Source of the DNA: Pseudanabaena sp. UWO311
GTDB lineage: Bacteria > Cyanobacteriota > Cyanobacteriia > Pseudanabaenales > Pseudanabaenaceae
Length of the DNA: 64,000 nt
Direction of reading: 5' to 3'
Assembly (NCBI RefSeq): GCF_006937785.1
Contig: NZ_SJEE01000001.1
Location: 293,740-357,739 of the forward strand
Under the pieces are notes generated by a model that was given only the letters and a program-made list of their open reading frames with translations, ran no database searches and was not told where the DNA came from. Both the position numbers and the translations under genes were made by a program. Position 1 is the stretch's first letter; every line of letters begins with the position of its first letter. Positions 36,294 to 46,214 of this stretch are shown piece by piece.

Positions 36294-36400
36294 TTACAGG
36301 GCTTTGCGCGCAAACCCAAACCAAGAAATTTTTTAAAAGTGTTGCGAAGCAACACTTTTAAAAAATTTCTTGTGGTTCGTTTGATCGGTAACTGCTGTAA
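36294..36400. repeat. Dispersed ~105-bp element (ACAG...GCGCTGTAA family), copy 2, inverted
   Basis: Perfect 24-nt arms 36322-36345/36349-36372 around GAA, tip GTGTTGC/GCAACAC. Ends read TTACAGGGCTTTGCGC and GATCGGTAACTGCTGTAA, the reverse orientation to the other copies. Confidence 0.85.
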
Positions 36401-36435
36401 GTAAAGAGGATGCGCAAAGCGCATCCTCTTTACTT
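36399..36435 (-). terminator. Hairpin overlapping the bcp stop
   Basis: Perfect 17-nt arms (36399-36415/36419-36435) around AAA, tip ATGCGC/GCGCAT. The right arm reaches into the bcp stop codon (36434-36436). Confidence 0.85.
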
Positions 36436-36889
36436 AGATGTCTGCGAGAACTTCGGCGGGATGTAGTTCGGCCTTAACAGCGAGATAAATTTTCTCGATT
36501 TTACCCTCTGGATCAATCACAAAGGTATTGCGGAAGATTCCCATATATTCTTTGCCCATCATTTGCTTCTTGCCATAGCTCTCGTAGGCTGTAGCAACTT
36601 GAGCATCGACATCACAGAGTAATGGGAAAGGTAAATCAAACTTTTCGGTAAACTTTTGATGAGACTTAGCATCATCGGTACTGACCCCAAAAATCAGCGT
36701 ATTTTTGGCTTGAAACTGAGCATAGTTATCGCGAAAGCCGCAAGCTTCTTTAGTGCATCCAGGGGTGTTATCGCGAGGATAGAAATATAGAACTACACGC
36801 TTACCTTTAAGACTAGAGAGCGTCACAATGTTGCCGCTCGTGTCAGCAACGCTAAAATCTGGGGCGATATCGCCAACATTCAAAGCCAT
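36434..36889 (-). CDS. bcp: Thiol peroxidase, BCP/PrxQ type
   Basis: 151 residues. Reduces hydroperoxides using thioredoxin. The core is VVLYFYPRDNTPGCTKEACGFRD with the peroxidatic Cys of PGCT and the resolving Cys five residues on, which defines the PrxQ group; VGDIAPDFSVADTSGN is the standard N-terminus, and FGVSTDDAKSHQKF and NTFVIDPEGKI follow. Single gene, soluble, probably cytoplasmic or thylakoid-associated. Its stop codon lies at the edge of a palindrome arm. Confidence 0.96.
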   Translation of the reverse strand: MALNVGDIAPDFSVADTSGNIVTLSSLKGKRVVLYFYPRDNTPGCTKEACGFRDNYAQFQAKNTLIFGVSTDDAKSHQKFTEKFDLPFPLLCDVDAQVATAYESYGKKQMMGKEYMGIFRNTFVIDPEGKIEKIYLAVKAELHPAEVLADI

Positions 36890-36993
36890 AGATATTCTCT
36901 ATAAGTTGTTATCCAAAACATATTATGAATCACTACTGCCTGACAGTACATGTCAACTTTTGAAGACTTTTGCAAACCTAGTAAGTAGCTTGT

Positions 36994-37101
36994 ATTTTGG
37001 TGTTTCCAGCGCCTTTAGCGCTGGAAACACCAAAATCAGTTTTTTGAAAGCACGCCTACGGCGAGCTTTCAAAAAACTGATTGTTATTGTGAGAATTGCT
37101 G
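36994..37101. repeat. Double palindrome element
   Basis: First: perfect 19-nt arms 36994-37012/37018-37036, tip CCAGCGC/GCGCTGG. Second: outer arms 37036-37051/37065-37080 with an inner CGCC-TAC-GGCG tip. It ends with GTGAGAATTGCTGG, resembling the AGAATTGCTG end of the elements at 23094 and 38391. Confidence 0.8.
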
Positions 37102-37189
37102 GAATCGTCGCCTATTGGTTTGCAAAAACAAAGCTTTGTGTAATGATCTGTGGCAGTCGATCGCAAATGCAAATTTTTGCAAAAATCCT

Positions 37190-37831
37190 GTGAATCCTTG
37201 GCTCAGTTTGTTGCAACAGCATCGCATTATCGCCGTTATTCGTGCTGATAATATTGTGACTGCACGGGAAATGGCACTTGCCGCCGCCGCTGGTGGGATT
37301 AAGCTAATCGAAATTGCTTGGAATACCGATCGCGCCGAGTCACTAATACCCAAATTGCAGCAGGAATTACCTGATTGCAAAATCGGCACAGGCACAGTTT
37401 TAGATCTAGATAGCGTGGAGAAGGCGATCGCCTGCGGTTGCAGTTTCTTATTTACACCCCATACAAATCCTGAGCTAATTGCTAAAGGTGTCGAGCATAA
37501 TATTCCTGTAATTGCAGGGGCGCTGACACCGACTGAAATAATTGCCGCATGGCAAGCAGGAGCAGCAGCCGTTAAAGTTTTTCCTGTTAAGGTAGTGGGT
37601 GGAATTGATTACTTGAAGTGTTTACAGCCAATCTTGCGAGATATTCCCTTAATTCCCACGGGCGGGATTACTGTTCAAAATGCCGATGAATTTTTGGCAG
37701 CTGGCGCGATCGCTGTGGGTATTTCCAGTCATTTATTTTCGCCAGAATCAATCGCCGAGGATGATTGGACAACAATCATTGCTCGATCGCGAGCTTTAAT
37801 TCAAAAAGTTCAACCATTTCAAAACCAGTAA
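37190..37831 (+). CDS. eda: KDPG/KHG-type aldolase
   Basis: About 213 residues from a GTG at 37190 (NPWLSLLQQHRIIAVIRA); an upstream TTG at 37115 would add 25 unlikely residues. TIM barrel of the 2-keto-3-deoxy-6-phosphogluconate aldolase family: IAVIRADN, KLIEIAWNTD with the general base Glu, IGTGTVLDLDSVEKAI, and the Schiff-base Lys in AAAVKVFPVKVVGG. It closes the Entner-Doudoroff route, which some cyanobacteria use; the dehydratase gene is not in the window. The start codon is uncertain because no ribosome-binding site is clear. Confidence 0.9.
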   Translation: MNPWLSLLQQHRIIAVIRADNIVTAREMALAAAAGGIKLIEIAWNTDRAESLIPKLQQELPDCKIGTGTVLDLDSVEKAIACGCSFLFTPHTNPELIAKGVEHNIPVIAGALTPTEIIAAWQAGAAAVKVFPVKVVGGIDYLKCLQPILRDIPLIPTGGITVQNADEFLAAGAIAVGISSHLFSPESIAEDDWTTIIARSRALIQKVQPFQNQ

Positions 37832-37841
37832 CATGTCTCGA

Positions 37842-37888
37842 CCCATCAATAGAATTGCGGCGCGAAGCGCCGTAATTCTATTGATGGG
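37842..37888 (+). terminator. Palindrome after eda
   Basis: 22-nt arms (37842-37863/37867-37888) with one mismatch around GAA, tip TTGCGGCGC/GCGCCGTAA. It begins 10 bp after the eda stop. Confidence 0.8.
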
Positions 37889-37930
37889 ATTTGGTAGCAA
37901 CATGCCTAGCTACAGATATAAAAAAGATTT

Positions 37931-38359
37931 ATGCAATATGCAGCATTAGGGCTAGATGTCGGCAGAAAACGCATTGGTGTAGCAGGATGCGATCGCCTTG
38001 GCATATCTGTACATGGCATCACTACGATTACACGCAAGTCATGGGATGAGGATATGGCAATCTTGCGATCGCTAATTATTGAGCGCAATATCGATACGCT
38101 TGTAGTTGGATTGCCATACAACATGGATGGCTCGCTTGGTCATCAAGCTAAGCATGTCCAGAAATTTGCTAATGGCGCTGCCAAACAACTCGGCATGGCT
38201 TTAGAATTTGTCGATGAGCGCTTAACCTCCTACGAAGCTGAAGAGATGATGAAGTCTCAAGGTATTTCTACAAGACATAACAAAGAAATGATTGATCGCA
38301 AAGCCGCTGCTTTGATTTTGCAACAATGGTTAGCGCTAAATCGTCAAATCGTCACATAG
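37931..38359 (+). CDS. ruvX: Putative Holliday-junction resolvase / pre-16S rRNA nuclease YqgF
   Basis: 142 residues, RNase H-like fold. Visible: LGLDVGRKRIGVAGCD at the start with the first acidic residue, VVGLPYNMDGSLGHQAKHV, the EFVDERLTSYEAE segment with the second acidic site, and IDRKAAALILQQWL at the end with the third. The family processes the 5' end of 16S rRNA in E. coli. Start ATG at 37931 agrees with homologue length. Followed by a large palindrome element that isolates it from the DUF3727-mltG unit. Confidence 0.93.
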   Translation: MQYAALGLDVGRKRIGVAGCDRLGISVHGITTITRKSWDEDMAILRSLIIERNIDTLVVGLPYNMDGSLGHQAKHVQKFANGAAKQLGMALEFVDERLTSYEAEEMMKSQGISTRHNKEMIDRKAAALILQQWLALNRQIVT

Positions 38360-38390
38360 CGAAATCTCTCAACGAAATCTCTCAAAGCGT

Positions 38391-38522
38391 ATCAATTCTC
38401 ATTTTAAAAATTGGTTTATTTAAAGTCAGCCGCAGGCTGACTTTAAATAAACCAATTTTAGGTTTGTCAGCGCCTGCGGCGCTGGCAAACCTAAAATTGG
38501 TTTCATAATGAGAATTGCTGAT
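38391..38522. repeat. 132-bp element with two palindromes and matching ends
   Basis: Ends ATCAATTCTCAT and ATGAGAATTGCTGAT form an outer inverted repeat, shared with 23094-23138. Inside are perfect 25-nt arms 38407-38431/38435-38459 (loop GCA) and 21-nt arms 38454-38474/38478-38498 (loop TGC, one mismatch). The two hairpins share six bases. It fills most of the ruvX-DUF3727 gap. Confidence 0.85.
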
Positions 38523-38654
38523 AGCAAAATCTCTCAAAGTGAGACTTTACGATAAACTGTCACATTTGCTGTCATAATGCTTAAAAGCGCCAAAAGCCTT
38601 ATACAAGAGGGTTTCTCTGAGCTAGTAGTGCTATAGGATACAAAACAGCAATCT

Positions 38655-39209
38655 ATGGAAGGATCGACGATCATACTTACGGATGACGCAGGTAAGAGCT
38701 TGCCTTGCACTGTCGAAACCGCGTTTAAAGTGGACAGCACCGAATATTTGTTGCTGCAACCAGTAGACTTTTCTGTGCAAATCTTTGCATGGCAAGAAAC
38801 CGATGACGAAGAAGAGACTGAATTAGTCGATGTCACTGAAGAGGAAATTGATCTAATTTTCCCAGTAGCTCAGGCGGTTTTAGCAGAACAAAATCTTTCC
38901 CTCAAACGTTCTGCACATACGTTGACCGTTCAGGGCGAATTACCTGAACCAACTGAAGACGATATCATTGAAATTGATACCGAAGAAGATGGAAACTGTG
39001 GTGAATTTCAAGAACTAGCTCATTTCTACTATGAAGAGCAAGCTTTTTCTGTATTTACATCCCTAGATCCTTTGATGTTTATTGCCAAAGTTGGAGATGA
39101 TGGTCAACCTGAAATTCTCACTCCTGATGAAATGGTAGCCCTTGAGCCTTATGTGGAGCAATATCTAGACCATGTCCTCAGCACAGAAGATGCCGAAGAA
39201 GAGATCTAA
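38655..39209 (+). CDS. DUF3727 family protein
   Basis: 184 residues, strongly acidic, with two similar halves. First half ILTDDAGKSLPCTVETAFKVDSTEYLLLQPVD; second half FQELAHFYYEEQAFSVFTSLDPLMFIAKV. This is the cyanobacterial/plastid DUF3727 family, fused to or beside DUF1292-type units. Function unknown; it overlaps the start of mltG by 38 bp, a gene order I recall as usual in cyanobacteria, suggesting a link to cell-wall synthesis. Cytoplasmic. Confidence 0.88.
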   Translation: MEGSTIILTDDAGKSLPCTVETAFKVDSTEYLLLQPVDFSVQIFAWQETDDEEETELVDVTEEEIDLIFPVAQAVLAEQNLSLKRSAHTLTVQGELPEPTEDDIIEIDTEEDGNCGEFQELAHFYYEEQAFSVFTSLDPLMFIAKVGDDGQPEILTPDEMVALEPYVEQYLDHVLSTEDAEEEI

Positions 39210-40263
39210 TTGGCTGTTTTATGGTGTTGCCGTTCCCTTAACTATCCTAGTTACTGGCATAGCTAGCAGTTCTTGGTGGATCTGGGCAAGTGCAGCACCA
39301 AGCAATTTTGGGGCAAAGATTCGATTAACTATATCCGATGGGATGCCAACCCAATCAATCGCGCAAGAGCTAGAAGCAGCAGGCGTAATTCGCTCTAGCT
39401 TGGCTCTGCGTTTGTGGGTTACGTGGCAATCATTGCGAAGCAATGAGCCAGTAGCCTTGAGAGCAGGAACCTATGACTTTGCTACTAATCAGTCATTGCC
39501 AGAAGTTGTTGCTCAAATTCAGACCGCAAAATCCTCAGAAATCCGATTTACGATTCCTGAAGGTTGGTCGATTGCACAGATGGCAGATTTATTTGAGAAA
39601 CAGGGTTTTTTTACGGCTAAGGATTTTGTGGCGGCAGCTCAGCGGGTCAGTCCTCGGCGACGAAACTGGATTCCTGAAGATGTGCCCAGTTTGGAGGGGT
39701 TTCTATTTCCTGATACTTATCAAATCTTGCCATCAGAAGCGACACCTGATCGCATAATCGATTTGATGCTTGATCGCTTTGAACAAGTAGCTTTACCTGT
39801 TTATCAAGAAAATCAGTCTGGTAAGCCAAAGGTTAAAGTTAGCCTCAAAGACTGGGTCACTCTGGCAAGTATTGTTGAAAAAGAAGCAGTAATTGAATCT
39901 GAGCGGCGGATAATTTCAGGCGTTTTTTGGAATCGCATCAGAAAAAATATGCGTTTAGAGTCAGACCCCACGGTTGAATATGGCTTAAATATCAAACAAA
40001 CTCCTGAAAATCCACTTACCTTAGAACAGGTGCGGACTGATTCGCCCTACAATACTTACTTAAATGAAGGGCTACCTCCAGGGGCGATCGCTTCAGTCGG
40101 TTTAGCTAGTCTCAAGGCTACTCTTGATCCTGCAACCACTGACTACTTATTCTTTGTGGCTAAGTTTGATGGCAGTCATGTATTTAGCCGTTCTTTAGAA
40201 GAACACGAAAAGGCTTTACAAGCGATCGACAAAAAAATCCAGCAAAAAACACCCAAACAGTAA
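39172..40263 (+). CDS. mltG: Endolytic peptidoglycan transglycosylase MltG
   Basis: 363 residues from ATG 39172, with GGAG about 13 nt upstream; ATG 39190 (MPKKRSNW) is an alternative. One N-terminal membrane helix (WLFYGVAVPLTILVTGIASSSWW), a LysM-like region, then the YceG domain: FTIPEGWSIAQMADLFEKQG, LEGFLFPDTYQI, the catalytic Glu in LASIVEKEAV, and SPYNTYLNEGLPPGAI. It cleaves nascent glycan strands in the cell wall. Translationally coupled to DUF3727 upstream; a palindrome 2 bp after the stop separates it from yqeG. Confidence 0.95.
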   Translation: MSSAQKMPKKRSNWLFYGVAVPLTILVTGIASSSWWIWASAAPSNFGAKIRLTISDGMPTQSIAQELEAAGVIRSSLALRLWVTWQSLRSNEPVALRAGTYDFATNQSLPEVVAQIQTAKSSEIRFTIPEGWSIAQMADLFEKQGFFTAKDFVAAAQRVSPRRRNWIPEDVPSLEGFLFPDTYQILPSEATPDRIIDLMLDRFEQVALPVYQENQSGKPKVKVSLKDWVTLASIVEKEAVIESERRIISGVFWNRIRKNMRLESDPTVEYGLNIKQTPENPLTLEQVRTDSPYNTYLNEGLPPGAIASVGLASLKATLDPATTDYLFFVAKFDGSHVFSRSLEEHEKALQAIDKKIQQKTPKQ

Positions 40264-40265
40264 TC

Positions 40266-40318
40266 AAAACCCAAAAGAGAGTTGCGGCGCTAAGCGCCGC
40301 AACTCTCTTTTGGGTTTT
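40266..40318 (+). terminator. Perfect palindrome after mltG
   Basis: Perfect 25-nt arms (40266-40290/40294-40318) around TAA, tip GCGGCGC/GCGCCGC. Outer arm AAAACCCAAA and inner AGAGAGTTGC are shared with 11427-11475. The next 53 bp end in CACAAAGCGCTGTAA, the right end of the 105-bp element family, so a deletion derivative of that element follows. Confidence 0.85.
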
Positions 40319-40405
40319 ACTGAACAGTTGGTCGAGGCGCAACTGTTCTAGCACAAAGCGCTGTAAGATATTCTTAATTATTTAATTAACATTTTCAAAA
40401 TATTT

Positions 40406-40942
40406 GTGAAACCTTGGCAACTTATTTCTCCTGACTTAGTTTTGTCAGCACCAATTTACGCGATCACTCCGCAACTGATGGGAGTTCATGGTTTACGCGG
40501 TCTGATTTTGGACGTGGACAATACGTTAATTGGTGATGATGAAGCCGATGTGTCAACGGAAATTCGTATTTGGATCGAGCTAATGCGGTCAAAATATCCC
40601 ATCTGGCTAGCCAGCAATAACTTTAGCGATCGCCGTATTCAGAAGGTCGCAGAGAGTTTAAACCTTCCTTATCGTAGTCGCGCTGGTAAACCTTCGCGGC
40701 GAGTGGTGCGTCAAGTTCTCGAAGCAATGGAATTGCCAGCTTCTCAGGTAGCAATGGTAGGCGATCGCCTATTTACAGACACCATTGTTGGTAATCGCTT
40801 GGGCTTATTTACAATTTTGGTACAGCCTCCTTGTGAAGAACTTGTATTTAAGCCATCGATCGCCACAATATTTAAAGCGCGATCAAGTTTTCTTCGCAAT
40901 TGGGAAATTTGGATTGCCCGTAAATCTGGTGTAAAAATCTAA
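40406..40942 (+). CDS. YqeG-family HAD phosphatase
   Basis: 178 residues from a GTG (KPWQLISPDLVL). HAD superfamily IIIA: motif I LILDVDNTLIGDDE, motif II WLASNNF, motif III Lys in AGKPSRRV, motif IV MVGDRLFTDTIVGNRLG. Known relatives include mitochondrial PTPMT-like/Gep4 phosphatidylglycerophosphate phosphatase, so a role in phosphatidylglycerol synthesis is plausible; this lipid is essential to photosynthetic membranes. The gene is separate from mltG by 142 bp. Confidence 0.92.
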   Translation: MKPWQLISPDLVLSAPIYAITPQLMGVHGLRGLILDVDNTLIGDDEADVSTEIRIWIELMRSKYPIWLASNNFSDRRIQKVAESLNLPYRSRAGKPSRRVVRQVLEAMELPASQVAMVGDRLFTDTIVGNRLGLFTILVQPPCEELVFKPSIATIFKARSSFLRNWEIWIARKSGVKI

Positions 40943-41010
40943 AAAGCAGATTTGGTAATTAGAATTAGCGATATCTACACCTTTCTGATATCAATAGACA
41001 TAATAGATAG

Positions 41011-41062
41011 AAATCAACAATGAATTATTGAGATAAATATCTCAATAATTCATTGTTGATTT
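41011..41062. repeat. AT-rich perfect palindrome before the APC permease gene
   Basis: Perfect 25-nt arms (41011-41035/41038-41062) with a two-base loop. It has no GC tip and differs from the GGCGC class. Placed 69 bp after yqeG and 29 bp before the permease start, it may terminate the former and shape the leader of the latter. Confidence 0.85.
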
Positions 41063-41090
41063 ATTTTTCATAATATGTAGGATTGTCTCA

Positions 41091-43028
41091 ATGACTGCAC
41101 CGATTGCTCCATCAATTAACTATCACAGGTCTTTAATGCGTTGGTTATTGTCAGACAATCGCCACGAAAAGGGCGAGGGCGATGGACATACCCCAAAGCA
41201 TTCTTGGTGGCAAGTAATGTGTTTGACGGGCGTAGATTATTTTTCAACACTTGGCTATCAGCCGGGCATTGCGGCTTTGGCAGCAGGTGTACTCTCACCG
41301 ATCGCCACATTCATTTTAATTTTATTAACCCTATTTGGGGCATTGCCAATCTATCGCAGAGTTGCCGTATCTAGTCCCCACGGTGAAGGTTCGATCTCTA
41401 TGCTCGAACATTTGCTCCCTTGGTGGCAGGGAAAGTTATTCGTGCTGTGTTTACTTGGGTTTGTTGCTACTGATTTTATTATTACGATTACTCTTTCGGC
41501 AGCCGATGCCACCGCCCATATTATCGAAAATCCCCTTGTCCCAGAGTTTTTTCGAGGACAAACGATCTCGATCACCCTATTTTTAATTGCATTACTGGGT
41601 GGAGTATTTCTCAAGGGATTTCGTGAAGCGATCGGCATCGCCGTGTTTTTAGTTGTTGTCTATTTGATCTTAAATGCCGTAACGATTTCCGTTGGGGTAT
41701 ATCAAATTGCCATTCATCCCGTCGCGATCGCGAATTGGCAATCACTTCTTTTTGCTAACAACCAAAATCCACTGCAATTAATCGGAATTTCAGCGTTAAT
41801 CTTTCCCAAATTAGCTCTAGGATTATCTGGATTTGAAACTGGTGTCGCCGTGATGCCACTGGTCAAAGGTTATAAGAACGATACAGAAGAGCATCCACGC
41901 GGACGGATTCGCAATACTTACAAAATGTTGACGACCGCAGCGTTGATTATGAGTTTCTTCCTGCTCACTAGTAGCCTCGTTACCACAATCTTGATTCCTG
42001 CCGCCGAATTTGCTACTGGTGGAAAGGCAAACGGACGCGCCCTTGCTTACTTGACGCATCTATATTTAGGAGATGGATTTGGCACAGTTTATGACTTAAG
42101 CACGATCGCAATTTTGTGGTTTGCAGGTGCATCCGCAATGGCAGGGTTGCTAAATATTGTGCCACGCTATCTGCCTCGCTATGGCATGGCTCCAAATTGG
42201 ACATTGGCAACTCGCCCTCTAGTTTTGGTGTATACAGCGATCGCCTTTTTTGTCACCATTCTATTTCAGGCTAATGTCGAGGCTCAAGGTGGAGCTTATG
42301 CCACAGGAGTTTTAGTGCTAATGAGCTCCGCTTCCTTTGCGGTAACTCTGGTGGCGAGACAACATGGCTCAAAGCGAAGTATGTTCGTTTTTGGTAGCAT
42401 CACCTTTGTATTTGTCTACACGACGATTGCCAATATTATCGAAAGACCTGAAGGTATAAAAATAGCAGCTACATTTATTGGTGTAATTATTGTCACTTCT
42501 CTAATATCAAGGGTCTGGCGCTCTACGGAACTGAGAGCAGAGACTATTGAAATAGATGAAATGGCGCAGCAATTTATTGCTCAAGAGAGTCAAAGAATTA
42601 TTCGCATCATTTCGCATCGCCCCAACCGCGGTAGTGAAAATGAGTATGCAGAGAAAGAAATCAAAACTCGTGAAGACAACCATATTCCATCTTCTGATCC
42701 GATTATCTTTTTAGAAATCAAAATCTCCGATCCGTCAGAGTTTTCTGGAAAAATCATGATTCAAGGAGTTCAGATTGGTGATCACCGTATCCTGCGATCG
42801 CAGGGTGCAGCTGTCCCAAATACAATTGCGGCAATCCTTTTATATATTCGTGATCGGACAAATAAATTACCACACGCCTATTTTGGTTGGGCTGAAGGTA
42901 ATCCAATTAAGTACTTGATGCGATTTATTTTATTTGGTGAAGGAGATATAGCTGTAGTTTCGCGTGAAGTACTTCGCAAAGCCGAAAAAGATCCTGAGCA
43001 TAGACCAGTTATTCATGTTGGTGGCTAA
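41091..43028 (+). CDS. APC-family permease with a C-terminal cytoplasmic domain
   Basis: 645 residues. About 12 membrane segments from residue ~40 to ~475, starting with the APC-type [28 protein letters not shown], then [18 protein letters not shown] and [19 protein letters not shown] in the substrate region. Residues ~480-645 are soluble, charged, with a closing fold [20 protein letters not shown] and IPH-type repeats. This arrangement resembles potassium- or amino-acid-transporting APC proteins with regulatory tails; the substrate is not readable. Inner membrane. I looked for a c-di-AMP riboswitch upstream and saw only the palindrome. Confidence 0.88.
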   Translation: MTAPIAPSINYHRSLMRWLLSDNRHEKGEGDGHTPKHSWWQVMCLTGVDYFSTLGYQPGIAALAAGVLSPIATFILILLTLFGALPIYRRVAVSSPHGEGSISMLEHLLPWWQGKLFVLCLLGFVATDFIITITLSAADATAHIIENPLVPEFFRGQTISITLFLIALLGGVFLKGFREAIGIAVFLVVVYLILNAVTISVGVYQIAIHPVAIANWQSLLFANNQNPLQLIGISALIFPKLALGLSGFETGVAVMPLVKGYKNDTEEHPRGRIRNTYKMLTTAALIMSFFLLTSSLVTTILIPAAEFATGGKANGRALAYLTHLYLGDGFGTVYDLSTIAILWFAGASAMAGLLNIVPRYLPRYGMAPNWTLATRPLVLVYTAIAFFVTILFQANVEAQGGAYATGVLVLMSSASFAVTLVARQHGSKRSMFVFGSITFVFVYTTIANIIERPEGIKIAATFIGVIIVTSLISRVWRSTELRAETIEIDEMAQQFIAQESQRIIRIISHRPNRGSENEYAEKEIKTREDNHIPSSDPIIFLEIKISDPSEFSGKIMIQGVQIGDHRILRSQGAAVPNTIAAILLYIRDRTNKLPHAYFGWAEGNPIKYLMRFILFGEGDIAVVSREVLRKAEKDPEHRPVIHVGG

Positions 43029-46021
43029 GGTGGTGTTGCAGGTGCTTCGACTGGGCGAATGATCGGTGGAGTAATCTCTTGAGCTGGTTTAAAGATTGCT
43101 GCGATCGCTTGTTGTAAAGTTTGTGCCATCACAATGCGATTCTCATAGGCAACAATTACGCGGACTAGGGTCGGCAATTTATTTTGAGTTGATTCTAAAT
43201 AAAGTGGTTCTACATATAAGAGTGATTGTTCTATGGGAATAATTAACAAATTCCCTTGAATCGCTCGCGATCCTTGTCGATTCCAAAGTGAAATTTGTTG
43301 AGAAATAACTGGATCTTGGTTTATTCTGGCTTCGATTTGTTCGGTTCCATAGACAAGTATTTGCTTAGGGAAAGTATAAAGTAGAAGTTTGCCATAGTTC
43401 TCTCCATCAGATCTTGCTGCTAACCAAGCTACTAAATTTGTACGTTCTTTAGGAGTGAATGGTAAAAGCAGAATAAACTCCTCAAAGGGAACCTCAGGCA
43501 AACTAGTAATCAAGTAATAGGGTTCTACCAATCTTGGTTTGTCACCATAGACTTCATTGGGAATTTGCCATTGATCTTCACGGTTGTAGAACACTTGAGC
43601 ATCAGTCATGTGATAAGTCATCAAGCGCTCTGATTGAATCCGAAACAAATCAACGGGATAGCGCAAATGCTGACGTAAAGACTCCGGCATTTCACTTATC
43701 GGGTTAAACAAATCAGGAAAAATCTTTGCCCATGTGTGAATAATCGGATCGCTGGTTTCGGCAATATAGAAATTCACATTGCCATGATAAGCATCAATCA
43801 CAACCTTGATCGAGTTACGAATGTAATTGAGCCCTTCTTTGCCAATATCTGAATAGGGATAGCGATCGCTGGTTGTATAGGCATCAACAATCCAGTAGAG
43901 ATTACTGGGATCATTAGCTTGATCATTAGCCTGAGTCTTGGTACTTGTCGCCACTAGATAAGGATCACTGTCATAGCGCAAAAATGGAGCGATCGCCTTA
44001 ATCCTTTGCATAATGTTCCGACGAAACAGTAACTTGGTTTCGGGCAGAAATTCTGGAGTTACCGCCATGCGCCAATCATTCAGATATTTGGCAAATAACA
44101 TCCGCCGCCACCATGAATCAAGAGCAATACCACCTCTTCCATCGTAAATGTTGTAAACATTATCATTGTCGCTAGGATAATCTAGCTCCTTTACTTTTGT
44201 CCCAGTCATCACATAGGTATCGGTATTCTCTCCGTAATAAATACGAGGCTGACCAATCGGGATACTTGTCCGCACTGCCTCGCTAGAAGTGGTGAGAGGA
44301 GTACCTTCGGTGATGCCAATATCTTTAATAAAATATTCAGGCAAGCCCCCTGCTGCAACCCGATTGACTGGACTCAGCGTAAATCCATAACCATGGGTAT
44401 AAATCAAATGTTGGTTAACCCAAGTTTGTGCTTCTTGAGGAACTGCTGCATAGTCTAATTCTCTCGCTGCTATGAGTACCTGTTGTTGACTAGCAGGAGA
44501 TTTAGATAGCTTCTCTTCATTAATCGTATAGCGATCTATATCTGCATCAGGAAAACTGTAGTAGAGACGGATTTGTTGCAGTTGGCGATTGGTTGCAAGT
44601 AGGGGCTGTTTATCCCAAAGTCGAATATTCCGAACTGTAAGATCATTCTTTTGAATAGATTTTGCCGTTAATTTGCCCTGCGGATTAAAAACTTGAGAAC
44701 TAATACTTTCAAGTCCAAAGGCTTCACGGGTAAAGGAGATTGTGCGTTGGATGTAGGGCTGTTCACGGGCGAGTTCATTCGGCTGTACGATTAATGATTG
44801 CACTGCGATCGGTAAACCCTCACCAAGCCCGATCGCCATCGTCAGATATAAGATTAATACGGCTACTACGGGCTTACGGCTGACAGGCTGGCGATGAAAT
44901 CTAATCCATCTCAAAATCAAGTAAATAGCGATCGCTAAAGCTAAAATACTGAGCCCTGTGTAAACTGGCAACTGCACCACATTATCGGTATAACTAGCAC
45001 CATAGGAAACTCCACGTGGTGAATATAAAAGTTCATAACGATTGAGCCAATAGCTAAACCCAATGATCAACATCACAACGCCGCCAAGTCCGTAAAGATG
45101 GCGCTGTTGAGCGTGGGAAATGCCGATAAATTTACCTTCGCTAAGACTATTCCCCGATAGTAAATAGGTTAAAAGTACGGCGATAAAACCATATAGGCAA
45201 ATACCGACTAGCCCAAATTCCAAAACTTCCAATGTGGGCAAATTGAATATATAAAAGCTAATATCTTGATTGAAAACTGGCTCAGTTCGTTCAAAACTAG
45301 TGGATTGAAAGTAGGGAATAATTCGCATCCACTGCCGTGAGATCACCCATGCTGTAAATGCACTGATCAAACATGCGATCGCTTTCAGTAAAAACTTGGG
45401 GTAAACCAACAAAGCGATCGCTACCACAATAGTCATGACTGCTGAGAATCGCTCTCTGAAGATCTGAATTACCAATTGACCGATCAAATCTGGTCTAAAT
45501 AGTAAAGGGGCGATTGGAGCATTACTTGGCTGAATCACTGACGGTCGCCATTGCGCGATCGCGACCTGTCCATAATGAATTATGAGCAGGCAAATTAATA
45601 GGCTCAAGCCCACAACTAGCGGCAATAGCCAACGCAATCGCAGAGAAGTCGGGATATATTTGGATGATATTGCTTGCTGCTTATTTAGTTGCTGATTTGG
45701 AGATGTTCGCCTTCGTGTTTTAGACTGTTTTCGTTCAGCATCGCTAGGCAAATCAGCATATTTCAGCGTTTCAGCAGTCTGCAAATTCCTAAGTAGATAG
45801 ACTAAAGCGATCGCGAATACGGCACTGCCCAGCCCAATTTGCCAAGTAAGCCGCAACAAATACATTGGCAAATAGCCCATCTCTTGAAACCATAAAATCT
45901 CTGCCCCCAATCGCGCCACGATTTCACTGGTCAAAACTAAACCCGCAATCCCCAGCAAGGCAAAAATATAATAGCGCTTAGATAAATTAAATGTGTTTAG
46001 TTTTGCAGAGATTAACTTCAT
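43025..46021 (-). CDS. UPF0182 family membrane protein
   Basis: About 998 residues from the ATG at 46021 (MKLISAKLN); an in-frame GTG at 46039 is an alternative. Seven or so N-terminal membrane segments (for example [38 protein letters not shown]), then a large soluble domain, extracytoplasmic in the family, with [27 protein letters not shown], the [11 protein letters not shown] region and [15 protein letters not shown] segments. UPF0182 (COG1615) proteins are widespread and of unknown function. Its 3' end overlaps the convergent permease gene by 4 bp, leaving no room for a terminator between them. Confidence 0.92.
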   Translation of the reverse strand: MKLISAKLNTFNLSKRYYIFALLGIAGLVLTSEIVARLGAEILWFQEMGYLPMYLLRLTWQIGLGSAVFAIALVYLLRNLQTAETLKYADLPSDAERKQSKTRRRTSPNQQLNKQQAISSKYIPTSLRLRWLLPLVVGLSLLICLLIIHYGQVAIAQWRPSVIQPSNAPIAPLLFRPDLIGQLVIQIFRERFSAVMTIVVAIALLVYPKFLLKAIACLISAFTAWVISRQWMRIIPYFQSTSFERTEPVFNQDISFYIFNLPTLEVLEFGLVGICLYGFIAVLLTYLLSGNSLSEGKFIGISHAQQRHLYGLGGVVMLIIGFSYWLNRYELLYSPRGVSYGASYTDNVVQLPVYTGLSILALAIAIYLILRWIRFHRQPVSRKPVVAVLILYLTMAIGLGEGLPIAVQSLIVQPNELAREQPYIQRTISFTREAFGLESISSQVFNPQGKLTAKSIQKNDLTVRNIRLWDKQPLLATNRQLQQIRLYYSFPDADIDRYTINEEKLSKSPASQQQVLIAARELDYAAVPQEAQTWVNQHLIYTHGYGFTLSPVNRVAAGGLPEYFIKDIGITEGTPLTTSSEAVRTSIPIGQPRIYYGENTDTYVMTGTKVKELDYPSDNDNVYNIYDGRGGIALDSWWRRMLFAKYLNDWRMAVTPEFLPETKLLFRRNIMQRIKAIAPFLRYDSDPYLVATSTKTQANDQANDPSNLYWIVDAYTTSDRYPYSDIGKEGLNYIRNSIKVVIDAYHGNVNFYIAETSDPIIHTWAKIFPDLFNPISEMPESLRQHLRYPVDLFRIQSERLMTYHMTDAQVFYNREDQWQIPNEVYGDKPRLVEPYYLITSLPEVPFEEFILLLPFTPKERTNLVAWLAARSDGENYGKLLLYTFPKQILVYGTEQIEARINQDPVISQQISLWNRQGSRAIQGNLLIIPIEQSLLYVEPLYLESTQNKLPTLVRVIVAYENRIVMAQTLQQAIAAIFKPAQEITPPIIRPVEAPATPP

Positions 46022-46040
46022 GATTTTATCTGGAAGCACT

Positions 46041-46162
46041 AGCCCCGTTGAGGCAAGTTTGGGCTAAAAGCTCGCACTTGTCTCAACGGATTGGCTTAAA
46101 ATTATTTTTTAGTCCACTTCAGTGGACTTTAGTTTTTAGCCAAGAACTTGAGTTCTTGGTTT
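46041..46162. repeat. Dispersed composite hairpin repeat, copy 3
   Basis: Blocks GTTGAGGCAAG...CTTGTCTCAAC, AGTCCACTTCAGTGGACT and CCAAGAACTTGAGTTCTTGG form three successive hairpins. It lies between the divergent UPF0182 and argF genes, so both promoters must overlap it. Confidence 0.75.
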
Positions 46163-46214
46163 CAGCTGTAAGTTGATGATACAGTCATTACAAGATCTTT
46201 TCTAACTAACAACA

